This document shows, piece after piece, positions 8,704-17,299 of a stretch of DNA of 64,000 bases. Within the stretch, counting starts at the first letter, position 1. Each line of letters starts with the position of its first letter. Both the position numbers and the translations under genes were made by a program. Origin of the DNA: Sphingomonadales bacterium (lineage in GTDB: Bacteria; Pseudomonadota; Alphaproteobacteria; Sphingomonadales; Sphingomonadaceae); assembly GCA_009995225.1 (NCBI GenBank), contig JAACPW010000010.1:62001-126000 (forward strand), read 5' to 3'. The notes under the pieces are model-generated. The model was given only the letters and a program-made list of their open reading frames with translations. It was not told where the DNA came from and ran no database searches.

Positions 8704-9927
8704 TCAGGTCACGGCAGCGCGTTGGCGGAACGCGGGGCGCTGCCATTCGCCGCTGGCCAGCACCTCGGCCAGATGCCGCGCGGCGGCGGCGATATCGGTG
8801 AAGCTGAGATAGGCCGGCGCAAAGCCCAGCCGCAGCACATCGGGCGCGCGGAAATCACCGATCACGCCGCGCGCGATCAGCGCCTGACAGATCGCATAGG
8901 CGTCCGGATGGCGGAAGGACAGCTGGCTGCCCCGCTCGGCGCTGCGCGGCGGGCTGACAAGCTCGATGTCCACATCATGCGCCATCAGGCATTCCAGCAG
9001 GAACTCCGACAGCGCCTGCGACTTGGCGTAGAGCCGGTCGACACCGATTTCCGCGATCAGATCGACCCCCACCTCCAGCGCGGCCAGCCCCAGTACCGGC
9101 GGCGTACCGCATTGCAGACGGTCAATGCCGGGGGCGCCGGTGTAATCATCGGTGAAGGCGAAGGGCGCGGCGTGGCCGAACCAGCCGGTCAGCGGTTGCT
9201 GAAGGTCGGCGTGATGCCGCTCGGCCACGAAGGCGAAGGCGGGGGCGCCCGGCCCGCCGCACAGGTACTTGTAACCGCACCCCACGGCGAAATCCGCCGC
9301 CACACCGTTCAGATCAACCGGCAGCGCACCGGTGGAGTGCGACAGATCCCACAGCACCAGCGCGCCGGCTTCGTGCGCAGCGCGGGTCAGGGCGACCATG
9401 TCGTGCAGGCCGCCGGTCTTGTAGTGGACATGGGTGAGCATCAGCAGCGCGACATCGCTATCGAGCGCCGCCTCCAGCCTGCCCCGTTCGGCCAGCCGCC
9501 GTTCGGCCAGACCCTGCGCTTCAAGCCCGGCGATCATGTAGAGATCGGTCGGGAAGTTGCCGGGTTCGGACAGCACCACCTTGCGACCAGGCCGCATCGC
9601 CAGGGCGGCGGCGATCAGCTTGAACAGGTTCACGCTGGTCGAATCGCAGGCGATGACTTCGTGGGGGCTCGCGCCGATCAGGGGCGCGATCTTGCCGCCC
9701 ACACGGCCCGCTGCCTCGAACCAGTGTGCGCTGTTCCAGGAACGGATCAGACCCTCGCCCCATTCCTGCGCGACCACCGCCTGCATCCGTCCGGGCGTGG
9801 CCTTGGGCAGCGCGCCGAGCGAGTTGCCGTCGAGGTAGATGACGCCTTCGGGCAGCGTGAAGCTGTCCCGATACCGCGCCAGCGGATCGGCGGCGTCGAA
9901 CTCTGCGGCGCGCTGTTCGGGAGTCAT
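8704..9927 (-). CDS. kynU: Kynureninase
   Basis: 407-aa PLP enzyme that cleaves kynurenine to anthranilate and alanine, or 3-hydroxykynurenine to 3-hydroxyanthranilate. Evidence: YLDGNSLGALPK at the N-terminus, SWNSAHWFEAAGRVG, LWDLSHSTGALPVDLN with the PLP-contacting Asp, and the Schiff-base lysine in VGCGYKYLCGGPGAPAF. Length is normal. Its start overlaps the stop of tryptophan 2,3-dioxygenase by 4 bases, so the two catabolic steps are translationally coupled. The intermediate formamidase (kynB) is not in the window. Confidence 0.95.
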   Translation of the reverse strand: MTPEQRAAEFDAADPLARYRDSFTLPEGVIYLDGNSLGALPKATPGRMQAVVAQEWGEGLIRSWNSAHWFEAAGRVGGKIAPLIGASPHEVIACDSTSVNLFKLIAAALAMRPGRKVVLSEPGNFPTDLYMIAGLEAQGLAERRLAERGRLEAALDSDVALLMLTHVHYKTGGLHDMVALTRAAHEAGALVLWDLSHSTGALPVDLNGVAADFAVGCGYKYLCGGPGAPAFAFVAERHHADLQQPLTGWFGHAAPFAFTDDYTGAPGIDRLQCGTPPVLGLAALEVGVDLIAEIGVDRLYAKSQALSEFLLECLMAHDVDIELVSPPRSAERGSQLSFRHPDAYAICQALIARGVIGDFRAPDVLRLGFAPAYLSFTDIAAAARHLAEVLASGEWQRPAFRQRAAVT

Positions 9928-10718
9928 ATCGCGGTCCTGACGCTGAGCAATTCGGGGAAGAAGGCCTGCTTCAACACGCCTTCGAGATATGGCACGCCGG
10001 GGGTGCCGCCGGTGCCGCGCTTGAAACCGATGATCCGCTCGACGGTCTTGAGATGACCGAACCGCCAGCGCTGGAAATGGTATTCCAGATCAACCAGCTT
10101 CTCCGCCAGTTCATACAGATCCCAATGCGGTTCCGGGTCGCGGTAGATCGCCGCCCATGCCGCCTCGACGCTGATGTTGTGGGCATAGGCATGCGCCGGA
10201 TCGCGGCTCAGGGCCGCCGCGTCAATCGCGAAACCGCGGCGTGCGAGCAGGCGGATCGCCGCATCATACAGGCTCGCGCGGCGGCATTCGGCGTCCAGCC
10301 GTTCGGCCCAGTCGGCGTTGCTTTTGTGAAGCCTGATATGCTTGCCATCACGCCCGCCCAGCATGAATTCCATCATCCGGTACTGCGCCGACTGGAACCC
10401 GCTCGACCCGCCCAGATGCGGGCGCACTGCCGCGTAATCGTGCGGGGTCATGGTGCTGAGCACGTCCCAGCTCTGGATCAGTTGCGTTTGCGCGCGCGCC
10501 ACGCGGGCCAGCATCTTGAAGGCAGGCCGCAGATCATCGGCCTCGATCCGTTCGCGTGCGGCGGTCAGTTCGTGAAGGCACAGCTTCAGCCACAGCTCGC
10601 TGGCCTGATGCACAATGATGAACAACAGTTCGTCATGCGCCTGGGACGCCGGATGCTGCGCGGCGAGGATGCGATCGAGATCGAGATAGCTTGCATAGGT
10701 GACGTCGGCGTCCATCAT
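9924..10718 (-). CDS. kynA: Tryptophan 2,3-dioxygenase
   Basis: 264 aa heme enzyme opening the indole ring of tryptophan to N-formylkynurenine. Hallmarks are DELLFIIVHQASELWLKL near the N-terminus, TPHDYAAVRPHLGGSSGFQSAQYR (substrate carboxylate and heme-propionate contacts), and the C-terminal WRFGHLKTVERIIGFKRGTGGTPGVPYL, including the heme-ligating histidine. Length is typical of bacterial TDO. It is the first gene of a two-gene unit with kynU. The start is one of two consecutive ATGs (10718/10715). Confidence 0.96.
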   Translation of the reverse strand: MMDADVTYASYLDLDRILAAQHPASQAHDELLFIIVHQASELWLKLCLHELTAARERIEADDLRPAFKMLARVARAQTQLIQSWDVLSTMTPHDYAAVRPHLGGSSGFQSAQYRMMEFMLGGRDGKHIRLHKSNADWAERLDAECRRASLYDAAIRLLARRGFAIDAAALSRDPAHAYAHNISVEAAWAAIYRDPEPHWDLYELAEKLVDLEYHFQRWRFGHLKTVERIIGFKRGTGGTPGVPYLEGVLKQAFFPELLSVRTAI

Positions 10719-10750
10719 CCGACCCTAGCGCGCAGGCCCTGCCAAGGAAA

Positions 10751-11185
10751 CTACCCCCTTGTCCGGCCTTCGATAACCCGGGCCTCCGGGTGATGCGTGT
10801 CGATATGCTTCAGGATCATCCGAAGGTTTTTGGTATTCGAGCGAAACACGAGGTCTGCCGCATCGCCCACCAGCGGTATCGCACCGATCGCGGTATCGAA
10901 CAGGACATTTGCCCCCATCCGCGCCAGCTTCCACTTCGACAGGCCCAGATTGCGCGCCTCCCAGATGATGTACGCGCCCATCGCGGATGTCACGAGATCG
11001 CCGATCACCGGGATAAGGCCAACCAAAGCGTCGAGTCCAATGGGCACAGTGGTGCCGGGAATCACGAAGCTGCGTTCCAGCAGGCGTTCCATCGCGATGA
11101 CGCGGGCCCGCACCGATGCGGCATCTTTGCCGGTCGGGAGGGCAAACGTCATGGGTTCGGGGCGGAGGGGAGAGGGCTTTTCCAT
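10751..11185 (-). CDS. DUF4112 domain-containing protein
   Basis: 144 aa. The signature GLDALVGLIPVIGDLVTSAMGAYIIWEARNLG and the second half GANVLFDTAIGAIPLVGDAADLVFRSNTKNLRML identify DUF4112, a small membrane-associated family with two amphipathic or hydrophobic hairpins and repeated (I/V)P(V/L)(I/V)GD motifs. No function is known. The gene starts 5 bases after the stop of the binding-protein gene, so it is probably co-transcribed with it. It precedes the tryptophan catabolic pair on the same strand. Confidence 0.85.
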   Translation of the reverse strand: MEKPSPLRPEPMTFALPTGKDAASVRARVIAMERLLERSFVIPGTTVPIGLDALVGLIPVIGDLVTSAMGAYIIWEARNLGLSKWKLARMGANVLFDTAIGAIPLVGDAADLVFRSNTKNLRMILKHIDTHHPEARVIEGRTRG

Positions 11186-11190
11186 ACCCC

Positions 11191-12654
11191 TTATCTGGTG
11201 GGGTCGGACAGCGGGAACAAGGGGTGCATCGCCCAGACGTTCGGCAGAAAGTTGCGGACCGTCCCGCGCACCATCGACCAGCGCACCGGCGCGCCGATGG
11301 GAATGAAGACCTCGCGTTCGACCAGTGCGGCATGGGCATCGATCAGCAACTGCTCACGCAAGGCAGGATCGCTCTGGGACAGGGATTCGCGCACCAGCGC
11401 GTCGGCCTCGGGCGCGCAAAGCCCGGCCCTGATGCTGCAATGAAACTGATTCAGATACCAGCGCGGCGAGGTGTAGCGCGCCAGCGTGTCCCGCAGTTCG
11501 AGGTCTGCGGCCTCGCCCTTCCCGGCCCGTCGCACCGCAACGCCGATGGCGCCCCATGCCGACGCCAGTTCGCGCAACAGGATATCCCCGCCGGGCCCTG
11601 CGGGCACAGCGACCCGCACCGATGCCTCGCGCTCGGGGCCGGCCCATTCCTGGACCCGGGCCGCCGCGATCCGGCGGCGATCATCGATCGATGCGCCGTT
11701 CCAGCGGTCTTGCGGATAGGGTTGTATGCTAAAGCTCTCGGGCGGGACAACCCAGCTGCTTTCCCGCCAGCCGGCCAACCCGAAACTGCGGATGAGCGCT
11801 GTCCGGTCGATTGCCATCGACAAGGCCTCGCGCCGCGCAGGGTCCGCAAGGAAGGGCGTTTCGCGGCGCACCGTCAGCCCCAGCAGACCAAGTGCCGGAT
11901 CGACCTGGATCGTGCCGCGTGACAAGGGACCAACCTCGGCGAGCGGGAAATCGATCAGGGTGCCCCCCAGGACCAGATCGACATCCCCTTGCGAAAATGC
12001 CGCCACCGCTGCGCGCGCAGATAACGATCGCACCGCAAGCGGTTGTGCGACGGCTTCCCAGTCTTCGCGCGCGGGCAATCCGCGTCCCTCGGGGGGCAGC
12101 GCGGTAAGGCGGGCGACACCGATCGCCTCATCGCGTGACATGGCCATCGGCCCAGCTCCGCTGCCGTTGCGCATCAATCCAAGCTCGGGCTGGGCCAGCA
12201 AGCGCAGGAAATCGGGCATGGGCGAGGACAGCCGCACCTCGATCACCCGTCCGGTCATCGCCCGGATATCGCGCACCTTGCCCAAATCAAGCCCGAGCGA
12301 GGTGCCACGCAGCGCCCTGAGCGCCGCACGAAGCTGCTGCCGGACGTCCGATGCGGCGATCTCCTCGTCGTCTGGCCAGGTGCTGTCACGCAGGCGGAAG
12401 ATATAGCTGAGCCCGTCTTCGGTCACGATCCAACGCTCGGCTATGGCCGGAACCACCTGCCCTGCGGGATCGAGCGCCACCAGCCCTTCGGTGGTTGCGG
12501 CGCGCGTGGCCTGCGCCGCCGGAGAGAGACGCACGCCAGGCTCAAACGGGTCATCCGGCGCGCCGATCACCACGACTTCAAGCGGGCCACTGCCGCCGGA
12601 TGGACCGCAAGACCACACCGCCAATGCGGCTATCAGAGGGAACCAGAATCGCAT
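11191..12654 (-). CDS. Family-5 (peptide/opine-type) extracellular solute-binding protein, likely lipoprotein
   Basis: 487 aa from ATG 12654, which gives a short leader MRFWFPLIAALAVWSC with a lipobox-like cysteine. The mature protein follows the SBP_bac_5 plan: an ATTEGLVALDPAGQVVPAIAERW opening, a RLRDSTWPDDEEIAASDV region, and repeated bacterial-binding-fold segments with PARREALSMAIDR, the common family helix. It should bind an oligopeptide-like ligand in the periplasm. No permease or ATPase gene lies nearby, so it is an orphan. It may serve a remote transporter or have another role. Sequence conservation is only moderate. Confidence 0.75.
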   Translation of the reverse strand: MRFWFPLIAALAVWSCGPSGGSGPLEVVVIGAPDDPFEPGVRLSPAAQATRAATTEGLVALDPAGQVVPAIAERWIVTEDGLSYIFRLRDSTWPDDEEIAASDVRQQLRAALRALRGTSLGLDLGKVRDIRAMTGRVIEVRLSSPMPDFLRLLAQPELGLMRNGSGAGPMAMSRDEAIGVARLTALPPEGRGLPAREDWEAVAQPLAVRSLSARAAVAAFSQGDVDLVLGGTLIDFPLAEVGPLSRGTIQVDPALGLLGLTVRRETPFLADPARREALSMAIDRTALIRSFGLAGWRESSWVVPPESFSIQPYPQDRWNGASIDDRRRIAAARVQEWAGPEREASVRVAVPAGPGGDILLRELASAWGAIGVAVRRAGKGEAADLELRDTLARYTSPRWYLNQFHCSIRAGLCAPEADALVRESLSQSDPALREQLLIDAHAALVEREVFIPIGAPVRWSMVRGTVRNFLPNVWAMHPLFPLSDPTR

Positions 12655-12733
12655 CGGCGGGGTTCTAGCAGGTTGAAGCGCGCTGGTAAGCTTGTCGCGG
12701 AGCACCTGATAAAAACGGAAGGGCGGTCGCCGA

Positions 12734-13114
12734 TCAGATCTTGCGCAGCGTGGCATGTCCCGGCGGCGGCGGCGGTGCGCGGTGGGCCCAAGAGAGCTGC
12801 GACCCGACCGGCGCCGGATCGTCGGCACCAAGAAGCGGTCGGCGGGCTTTCTGAGAATCAACCTCCACGTCGAATGCCACGCCAAAGCGGTTATCCTGCA
12901 CCCAAGCCACGGTGCCGTTCACGGCGCCGATGTTGCGCAATTCGACAATGACGCGGTGGCCGCGCTGAACGCGCAAATCGCCTTCGCCCATCATTCCGCC
13001 ATCGGAGAGGTTGCGAACCCGCGCCCGGTGCACATCTGCGCTCTGCTCGACCCGGATGTGTGCCAGCAGAAACAGGCTGTCGCGCGCGACGCTGCGTGTC
13101 TCAACACCCGTCAT
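12734..13114 (-). CDS. PilZ-domain protein
   Basis: 126 aa. The core RVRNLSDGGMMGEGDLRVQRGHRVIVELRNIGAVNGTVAWVQDNRFGVAF matches a single PilZ domain: the D/NxSxGG motif is present as NLSDGG, preceded by an arginine-containing stretch. PilZ domains commonly bind cyclic-di-GMP; the upstream RxxxR motif is not clear, so binding is uncertain. The C-terminal 30 residues are proline-rich and probably disordered. The 186-bp region upstream to the DksA gene would hold its promoter. It contains a CtrA-like TTAA-N7-TAAA at about 13214 that I consider weak. Confidence 0.78.
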   Translation of the reverse strand: MTGVETRSVARDSLFLLAHIRVEQSADVHRARVRNLSDGGMMGEGDLRVQRGHRVIVELRNIGAVNGTVAWVQDNRFGVAFDVEVDSQKARRPLLGADDPAPVGSQLSWAHRAPPPPPGHATLRKI

Positions 13115-13300
13115 CTAAAGCTCGCCTCCTCAGCCAAAAATCAATGTTGCGCGATGAATGCCCTGGTTGCGTGGACATCCTTGTATGGCCCGTGGACTGT
13201 GCGGTATTCTCGGTTAACAAGAGGTAAAACCCTGCAGTAATTGTCACGCATTTGCGCGCACGTCCCATGTCGGCACAAGATTGCCTCGGGGCATTACCAG

Positions 13301-13759
13301 CTAATCGTCGCGGGAGATTTTTTCGCGCCTCTCGTGGGCTTCCTGCGCTTCGACCGTCATGGTTGCGACGGGGCGCGCAATCAGGCGCCGCAGACCGATC
13401 GGATCGCCGGTCACCTCGCAATAACCGTAATCGCCCGAATCGATCCGTCGCAATGCAGAGTCGATCTTGGAAACCAGCTTACGTTGGCGATCGCGCGTGC
13501 GCAGCTCGATGCCCCAGTCAGTCTCGCTCGAGGCGCGGTCTGTCAGGTCGGCTTCTCGGATCGGGCCGTCCTGCAAGGACTGCAACGTCTGCCCTGCGGC
13601 AGAATGAATCGATCGCTTCCATTCGAGCAACAGCATCCTGAAATAGGCTTGCTGGCGGTCGTTCATGTATTCCTCGTCCTCGGTCGGAAGATAGTCCGGC
13701 GCGAGCAGGCGCTTGGCCTTTTCAAGGATATCGATGTCGTCAGACGCGGTGGTTGGCAT
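13301..13759 (-). CDS. dksA: DksA/TraR-family RNA polymerase-binding protein, cysteine-poor
   Basis: 152 aa from ATG 13759. A coiled-coil core (YMNDRQQAYFRMLLLEWKRS ... ELRTRDRQRKLVSKIDSALRRI) precedes the globular tip DYGYCEVTGDPIGLRRLIARPVATMTVEAQEAHE. It aligns with DksA, which enters the RNA polymerase secondary channel and acts with ppGpp in the stringent response. The classical four-cysteine zinc site is reduced to a single Cys; the other positions are Thr, Thr and Ala. This cysteine-poor form is common in alphaproteobacteria, so it is probably a functional zinc-independent DksA rather than a damaged gene. Confidence 0.88.
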   Translation of the reverse strand: MPTTASDDIDILEKAKRLLAPDYLPTEDEEYMNDRQQAYFRMLLLEWKRSIHSAAGQTLQSLQDGPIREADLTDRASSETDWGIELRTRDRQRKLVSKIDSALRRIDSGDYGYCEVTGDPIGLRRLIARPVATMTVEAQEAHERREKISRDD

Positions 13760-13983
13760 CAAGCTGTCTCATCCCGTGAGCCGCTGGGAAGACCATCGCG
13801 TCCTGACGCCTTGAATCTTTTCATTGGCTCACTTGGTCCCAGCAAGCTGAAGCAATGGGCGCCCTATAGGGAACGCCCCAAGTGCGCACAAGCGGGTTTG
13901 GGAAGGAAAGGGGGAGGAAATGACCAAACGCCACAAAGCGACAAACGCGTTAACTAATTTTTGACCATGAATGCGGCACTCCT

Positions 13984-14022
13984 TGGTCACGGAAGGTCGC
14001 CTGGGGGGCGATCCGGTGACCA
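13984..14022 (+). promoter_or_regulatory. Stem-loop immediately upstream of the Sel1 gene ribosome site
   Basis: TGGTCAC (13984-13990) pairs with GTGACCA (14016-14022). An inner stem GGTCGCC (13995-14001) pairs with GGCGATCC (14007-14014) with one bulge. The structure ends exactly where the AGGGGA Shine-Dalgarno begins and 11 bases before ATG 14034. It could tune translation or simply be a leader structure; no T-tract follows, so it is not a terminator. Confidence 0.4.
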
Positions 14023-14033
14023 GGGGACCACAC

Positions 14034-14363
14034 ATGCACATCATCGCAATCACGCCGCAGGCCAAGAATGTTTCACGCGAAACATCCACCGAGGGGGTAC
14101 TTGGCGCATGGCTGGCGGCAGCCAACCGGGGGCAAGCAGGCGCCTGCTTCGATCTGGGCGTGGCATTTTCCACCGGCAGCAACGGCGCGACCTGCGACAT
14201 GATCGAAGCGCACAAATGGTTCAACCTTGCCGCTGCCCGCGGGCATGAAGAGGCTGCCTATTGCCGCGCCGATATTTCCGATGAAATGACCGCGCGTGAA
14301 ATCGCCGAAGCCCAGCGCCGTGCGCGCCAATGGCTGGCCGAGGGGCGCCAGCGCGCAGCCTAA
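14034..14363 (+). CDS. Small Sel1-repeat protein
   Basis: 109 aa from ATG 14034, preceded by AGGGGA at good spacing; ATG 13971 is a less likely start. One Sel1-like repeat is visible: ACFDLGVAFSTGSNGATCDMIEAHKWFNLAAARGHEEAAYCRADIS, with the paired alpha-helical Leu/Gly/Ala pattern, then a charged helix EAQRRARQWLAEG. Sel1-like proteins are TPR-type adaptors. The small size suggests a scaffold or regulator, but the partner is unknown. A TTAA-N7-TTGA element (13950-13964), one base off a CtrA box, lies upstream. The 3' end overlaps the convergent FemAB-like gene by 4 bases. Confidence 0.72.
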   Translation: MHIIAITPQAKNVSRETSTEGVLGAWLAAANRGQAGACFDLGVAFSTGSNGATCDMIEAHKWFNLAAARGHEEAAYCRADISDEMTAREIAEAQRRARQWLAEGRQRAA

Positions 14364-15499
14364 TCGCCTTTTCGGAACGGGGTGCGGCTGCCGAGATACA
14401 ACTGGTCGCTTGCCACCCCAGCGCGCTCTTGTTCGAGGAAATCGGCAACCGCGCTGCGGAAGCCGGGATCGGCGATCCAGTGGGCCGAGAGCGTCTGCAC
14501 CGGCTCATAACCGCGGGCCAGCTTGTGCCCGCCTTGCGCGCCTGCCTCGACGCAGGGCAAGCCGCGCGCAATCGCGATGTCGATCGCCTGATAATAGCAC
14601 AGCTCGAAATGCAGGAAGCGCACCTCGCGGGTGCAACCCCAGTAGCGCCCGTAAAGCGCATCCTTCCCGGCGAAGTTGAGGGCGCCTGCGATCGGCTCGT
14701 CGCCGTCGTAGGCGAGGATCAGGATGATCCGGTCGCCCAGCCGCTCACCCAGCAGGCTGAAGGCTTCGCGGGTAAGATAAGGCTGACCCCATTTGCGCGC
14801 ACCGGTGTCCTGATAGAACACCCAGAACGCATCCCAATGCGCCTCGGTAATATCGGAACCAGTCAAATGCCGGATCGTCAGGCCTTCCACTGCGGCAGCG
14901 CGTTCTTTCCGCAGATCCTTGCGCTTTCGCGACGACAGCGCGCCGAGGAAATCCTCGAAGGTATCATAGCCGCGATTGAACCAGTGGAACTGGATATCGG
15001 CGCGCGGCAACCAGCCTGCCGCTTCGAACATTGGCAATTGCGCAGCATCGATGAAGGTCGCATGCGCCGAAGACATTTTTTTCTGAAGGCACACGGCCTC
15101 CGCGCCTTTCAGCAGGTGCACAGCCAGCCCCGGATCGGACAACAGCAGCCGCGGGCCAGTGGCGGGGGTGAAGGGCGCCGCGATCTGGAGCTTGGGATAG
15201 TAACGCCCGCCCGCGCGGTGCCACGCATCGGCCCAGGCGTGATCGAACACATATTCACCTTGGCTGTGCCCCTTGGCGTAAGATGGCATGGCCGCGAGCA
15301 GCTTGCCTCCATCATCCGTGATGACGATCGGCGCTGGCTCCCAGCCTGTGCCGGGGCCGACCGAGCCGGAATCCTCCATCGCGGTCAGGAATTCGTGGCT
15401 GACGAAGGGGTTGTCGTTTCCGCCCAGCGCATTCCATTCGTCGCGATCAAAGCTGCCGACCGAAGGCGCAATGCGCACCACAAGGGGATTGTCGCTCAT
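14360..15499 (-). CDS. FemAB-like GNAT-fold protein (COG3146 family)
   Basis: 379 aa from ATG 15499. It has the whole-length pattern of the FemAB-like/COG3146 family: NPFVSHEFLTAMEDSGSVGPGTGWEPAPIV at the start, GEYVFDHAWADAWHRAGGRYYPKLQIAAPFTPATGPR, DIQFHWFNRGYDTFEDFLGALSSRKRKDLRKER, and the C-terminal RYWGCTREVRFLHFELCYYQAIDIAI. The fold is a double GNAT domain. Relatives are sometimes called peptidoglycan-biosynthesis or N-acyltransferase proteins, but the reaction is not demonstrated. It is the last gene of a minus-strand operon and overlaps the upstream GDPD gene by 4 bases. Confidence 0.85.
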   Translation of the reverse strand: MSDNPLVVRIAPSVGSFDRDEWNALGGNDNPFVSHEFLTAMEDSGSVGPGTGWEPAPIVITDDGGKLLAAMPSYAKGHSQGEYVFDHAWADAWHRAGGRYYPKLQIAAPFTPATGPRLLLSDPGLAVHLLKGAEAVCLQKKMSSAHATFIDAAQLPMFEAAGWLPRADIQFHWFNRGYDTFEDFLGALSSRKRKDLRKERAAAVEGLTIRHLTGSDITEAHWDAFWVFYQDTGARKWGQPYLTREAFSLLGERLGDRIILILAYDGDEPIAGALNFAGKDALYGRYWGCTREVRFLHFELCYYQAIDIAIARGLPCVEAGAQGGHKLARGYEPVQTLSAHWIADPGFRSAVADFLEQERAGVASDQLYLGSRTPFRKGD

Positions 15500-16224
15500 G
15501 CGAGCCCTGCCCCTTCGGAAATCAACGCATCGGCGTGAGCCAAGGCGCGGGCGCGGGTTTCGAGCGAATTGACCGTCCAGGTCAGCACGGGCAAGCCTTC
15601 CGCCCGCAAGCCTGCGACCCAGCGGCTCGGCAGCGCCGCGACATGATAGGCGAGGAAATCGGGCTGCGCGATCCGCAGTGTCAGCCTGCGCCGCCACGGC
15701 GTTTGCGTGTCGCCATGGGCATCCTCGCGCATCACCAGCCCGGCGCAGACCTGTGGCGCATGGCGCCGGAACCAGCGGGCCACACGCGGGTCGAAGCTCA
15801 TCACCGCCACCGGCCCGGTGTAATCGGCCAGGAGAGCCCGGACAGCCGCACAACTGGGCGCGATGCTGTAACGGGCACGCGACTTGATCTCGATCAGCAC
15901 CGGCACGCGGCCAGCAATCCGTTCGAGCAGGGTCGCCAATCGGAACGGACGGTGTCCTGTGCCCTGAAGAAACAGCTGTTCAAGCTCCGCCGCGCTGCGT
16001 GTGGCGGTGACTCCGGCGGTTCCGGTCAGCCGGTCAAGCTCCCAATCGTGAAACACGATGGGGTGATTGTCGGCGCTGAGCTGGATGTCGCACTCGATTC
16101 CCATGCCTGCCGCAATGGCGGCTTCGGCCGCAGCCAGAGAGTTTTCCGGTGTCTCCGGCCCATGCAGTCCGCGGTGGGCATATTCCCACCGTGTCAGCCA
16201 GTCCGGAACGCGCCGTTCATTCAT
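15496..16224 (-). CDS. Glycerophosphodiester phosphodiesterase family protein
   Basis: 242 aa TIM-barrel hydrolase. The catalytic set is visible: AHRGLHGPETPENSL (HR and E/N residues), ECDIQLSADNHPIVFHDWELDRLTG (Glu-Asp metal ligands and catalytic His), and VLIEIKSR. It is expected to release glycerol-3-phosphate from glycerophosphodiesters. No signal peptide is present, so it is cytoplasmic, similar to UgpQ. It overlaps RidA upstream and the FemAB-like gene downstream by 4 bases each, so it is translationally coupled in a five-gene unit. Confidence 0.92.
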   Translation of the reverse strand: MNERRVPDWLTRWEYAHRGLHGPETPENSLAAAEAAIAAGMGIECDIQLSADNHPIVFHDWELDRLTGTAGVTATRSAAELEQLFLQGTGHRPFRLATLLERIAGRVPVLIEIKSRARYSIAPSCAAVRALLADYTGPVAVMSFDPRVARWFRRHAPQVCAGLVMREDAHGDTQTPWRRRLTLRIAQPDFLAYHVAALPSRWVAGLRAEGLPVLTWTVNSLETRARALAHADALISEGAGLA

Positions 16225-16682
16225 GCCTTGAGGGCGATGACCGCATCGACTTCCACCGCCGCGCCGCGTGGCAGGGCGGGAACACCGACAGCGGCGCGGG
16301 CGTGTTTACCGGCATCGCCGAACACCTGCTCCATCAGATCCGACGCGCCATTGGCAACTTCAGGTTGATCGGTGAAATCGGCGGTGCAATTGATGAAGGC
16401 GCCGAGCTTGACAATGCGCTCGACCCGTTCGAGCAAACCTGCCGCTTCAAGCTGCGCGATAATCATCAGCGCGCAGGCGCGGGCGGCGGCCTGACCACCT
16501 TCGACCGACACATCATCGCCCAGCCGGCCCTTGACCACCTGCCCATCGACGAACGGCAACTGGCCCGAAACATGGGCAAAACCGCCCTGCACCACCACTG
16601 GCACGTAGCTGGCAACGGGCGCGGCGGCCTTGGGCAGGGTGATGCCGAGGTCGGCGAGTTTGGCAGCGATGGTCATTGTCAT
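16221..16682 (-). CDS. RidA/YjgF-family protein (COG0251 subgroup, about 150 aa)
   Basis: 153 aa. It has the RidA_like1 layout: N-terminal KLADLGITLPKAAAPVASYVPVVVQGGFAHVSGQLPF, then VSVEGGQAAARACALMIIAQLEAAG and C-terminal HARAAVGVPALPRGAAVEVDAVIAL. The arginine that binds the intermediate's carboxylate in deaminating RidA proteins is at HARAAVGV. RidA hydrolyses reactive 2-aminoacrylate and related enamines. This longer subgroup is less well studied, so deaminase activity is likely but not proven. ATG 16682 overlaps the HAD stop (ATGA). Confidence 0.87.
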   Translation of the reverse strand: MTMTIAAKLADLGITLPKAAAPVASYVPVVVQGGFAHVSGQLPFVDGQVVKGRLGDDVSVEGGQAAARACALMIIAQLEAAGLLERVERIVKLGAFINCTADFTDQPEVANGASDLMEQVFGDAGKHARAAVGVPALPRGAAVEVDAVIALKA

Positions 16683-17299
16683 TTCTCCAGTCGTTCGAGC
16701 AGCCACGGCAGGGCTTCGTCCCAGGTATCGATCCGGGCTTCGGCGTGGCCTGCCTTGTGGGCGCAATCAATGGCGTGGGCGATCATCGGTTCGCCGCACA
16801 GGTGCAGCCGCGTGACGTGGGGCGAGATGTCCGCCACCGAAGCATGGTGCTGGGCCAGATCGTCGATGAAAAAGGCGCGGGTCGGCGCATATTCATCCAT
16901 GATGGCCTTCAACGCCGGGCCCTTTGGCCCTTGGTTGGTGAAGACCCGGGCATTGATGCCGACCTTGGCCAATTGCGCAGCCCGCGCGTCGCGGTGGGCA
17001 TCGACCAGGTTGGTCAGGATCACCACATCGGCCTTCTCCGCAAGGGTGTTGATCCCCTCGACTGCGCCCGCGATCGGCATTTGCGAATCCATTTCGGTGT
17101 CGAAGAACTTGCCCAGCATCCGCCAGATATCGGGCGGCGCCAGCAGTTCGCCGCTTTCCTGCCAGCGCAAGGCTTCGGCGAAATTATGGCCTTCGAGGTT
17201 GAAGGCGACGCCCTGTGAGACTTCCAGCCAGTCCTTGAACGGAGCGACCATGTGCAACAGCACTTCGTCGCAATCGGAGATAATGAGCGGTCGGGTCAT
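16679..17299 (-). CDS. HAD-superfamily hydrolase
   Basis: 206 aa. Motif I is SDCDEVLLHM (DxD at residues 9-11), motif II is VVILTNLVD, the conserved lysine is in QGPKGPALKAI, and motif IV is AFFIDDLAQHHASV with paired aspartates. The cap lies between residues 15 and 85. Substrate is unknown; small-molecule phosphatase is the likely activity. It sits between DUF3572 and RidA in a string of 4-base overlaps, so the five genes are one operon. Confidence 0.85.
   Translation of the reverse strand: MTRPLIISDCDEVLLHMVAPFKDWLEVSQGVAFNLEGHNFAEALRWQESGELLAPPDIWRMLGKFFDTEMDSQMPIAGAVEGINTLAEKADVVILTNLVDAHRDARAAQLAKVGINARVFTNQGPKGPALKAIMDEYAPTRAFFIDDLAQHHASVADISPHVTRLHLCGEPMIAHAIDCAHKAGHAEARIDTWDEALPWLLERLEK

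Noticed and set aside
13212-13228. CtrA box upstream of the PilZ gene
   Set aside because: Second half-site is TAAA rather than TTAA; a single imperfect site is not enough to claim regulation.
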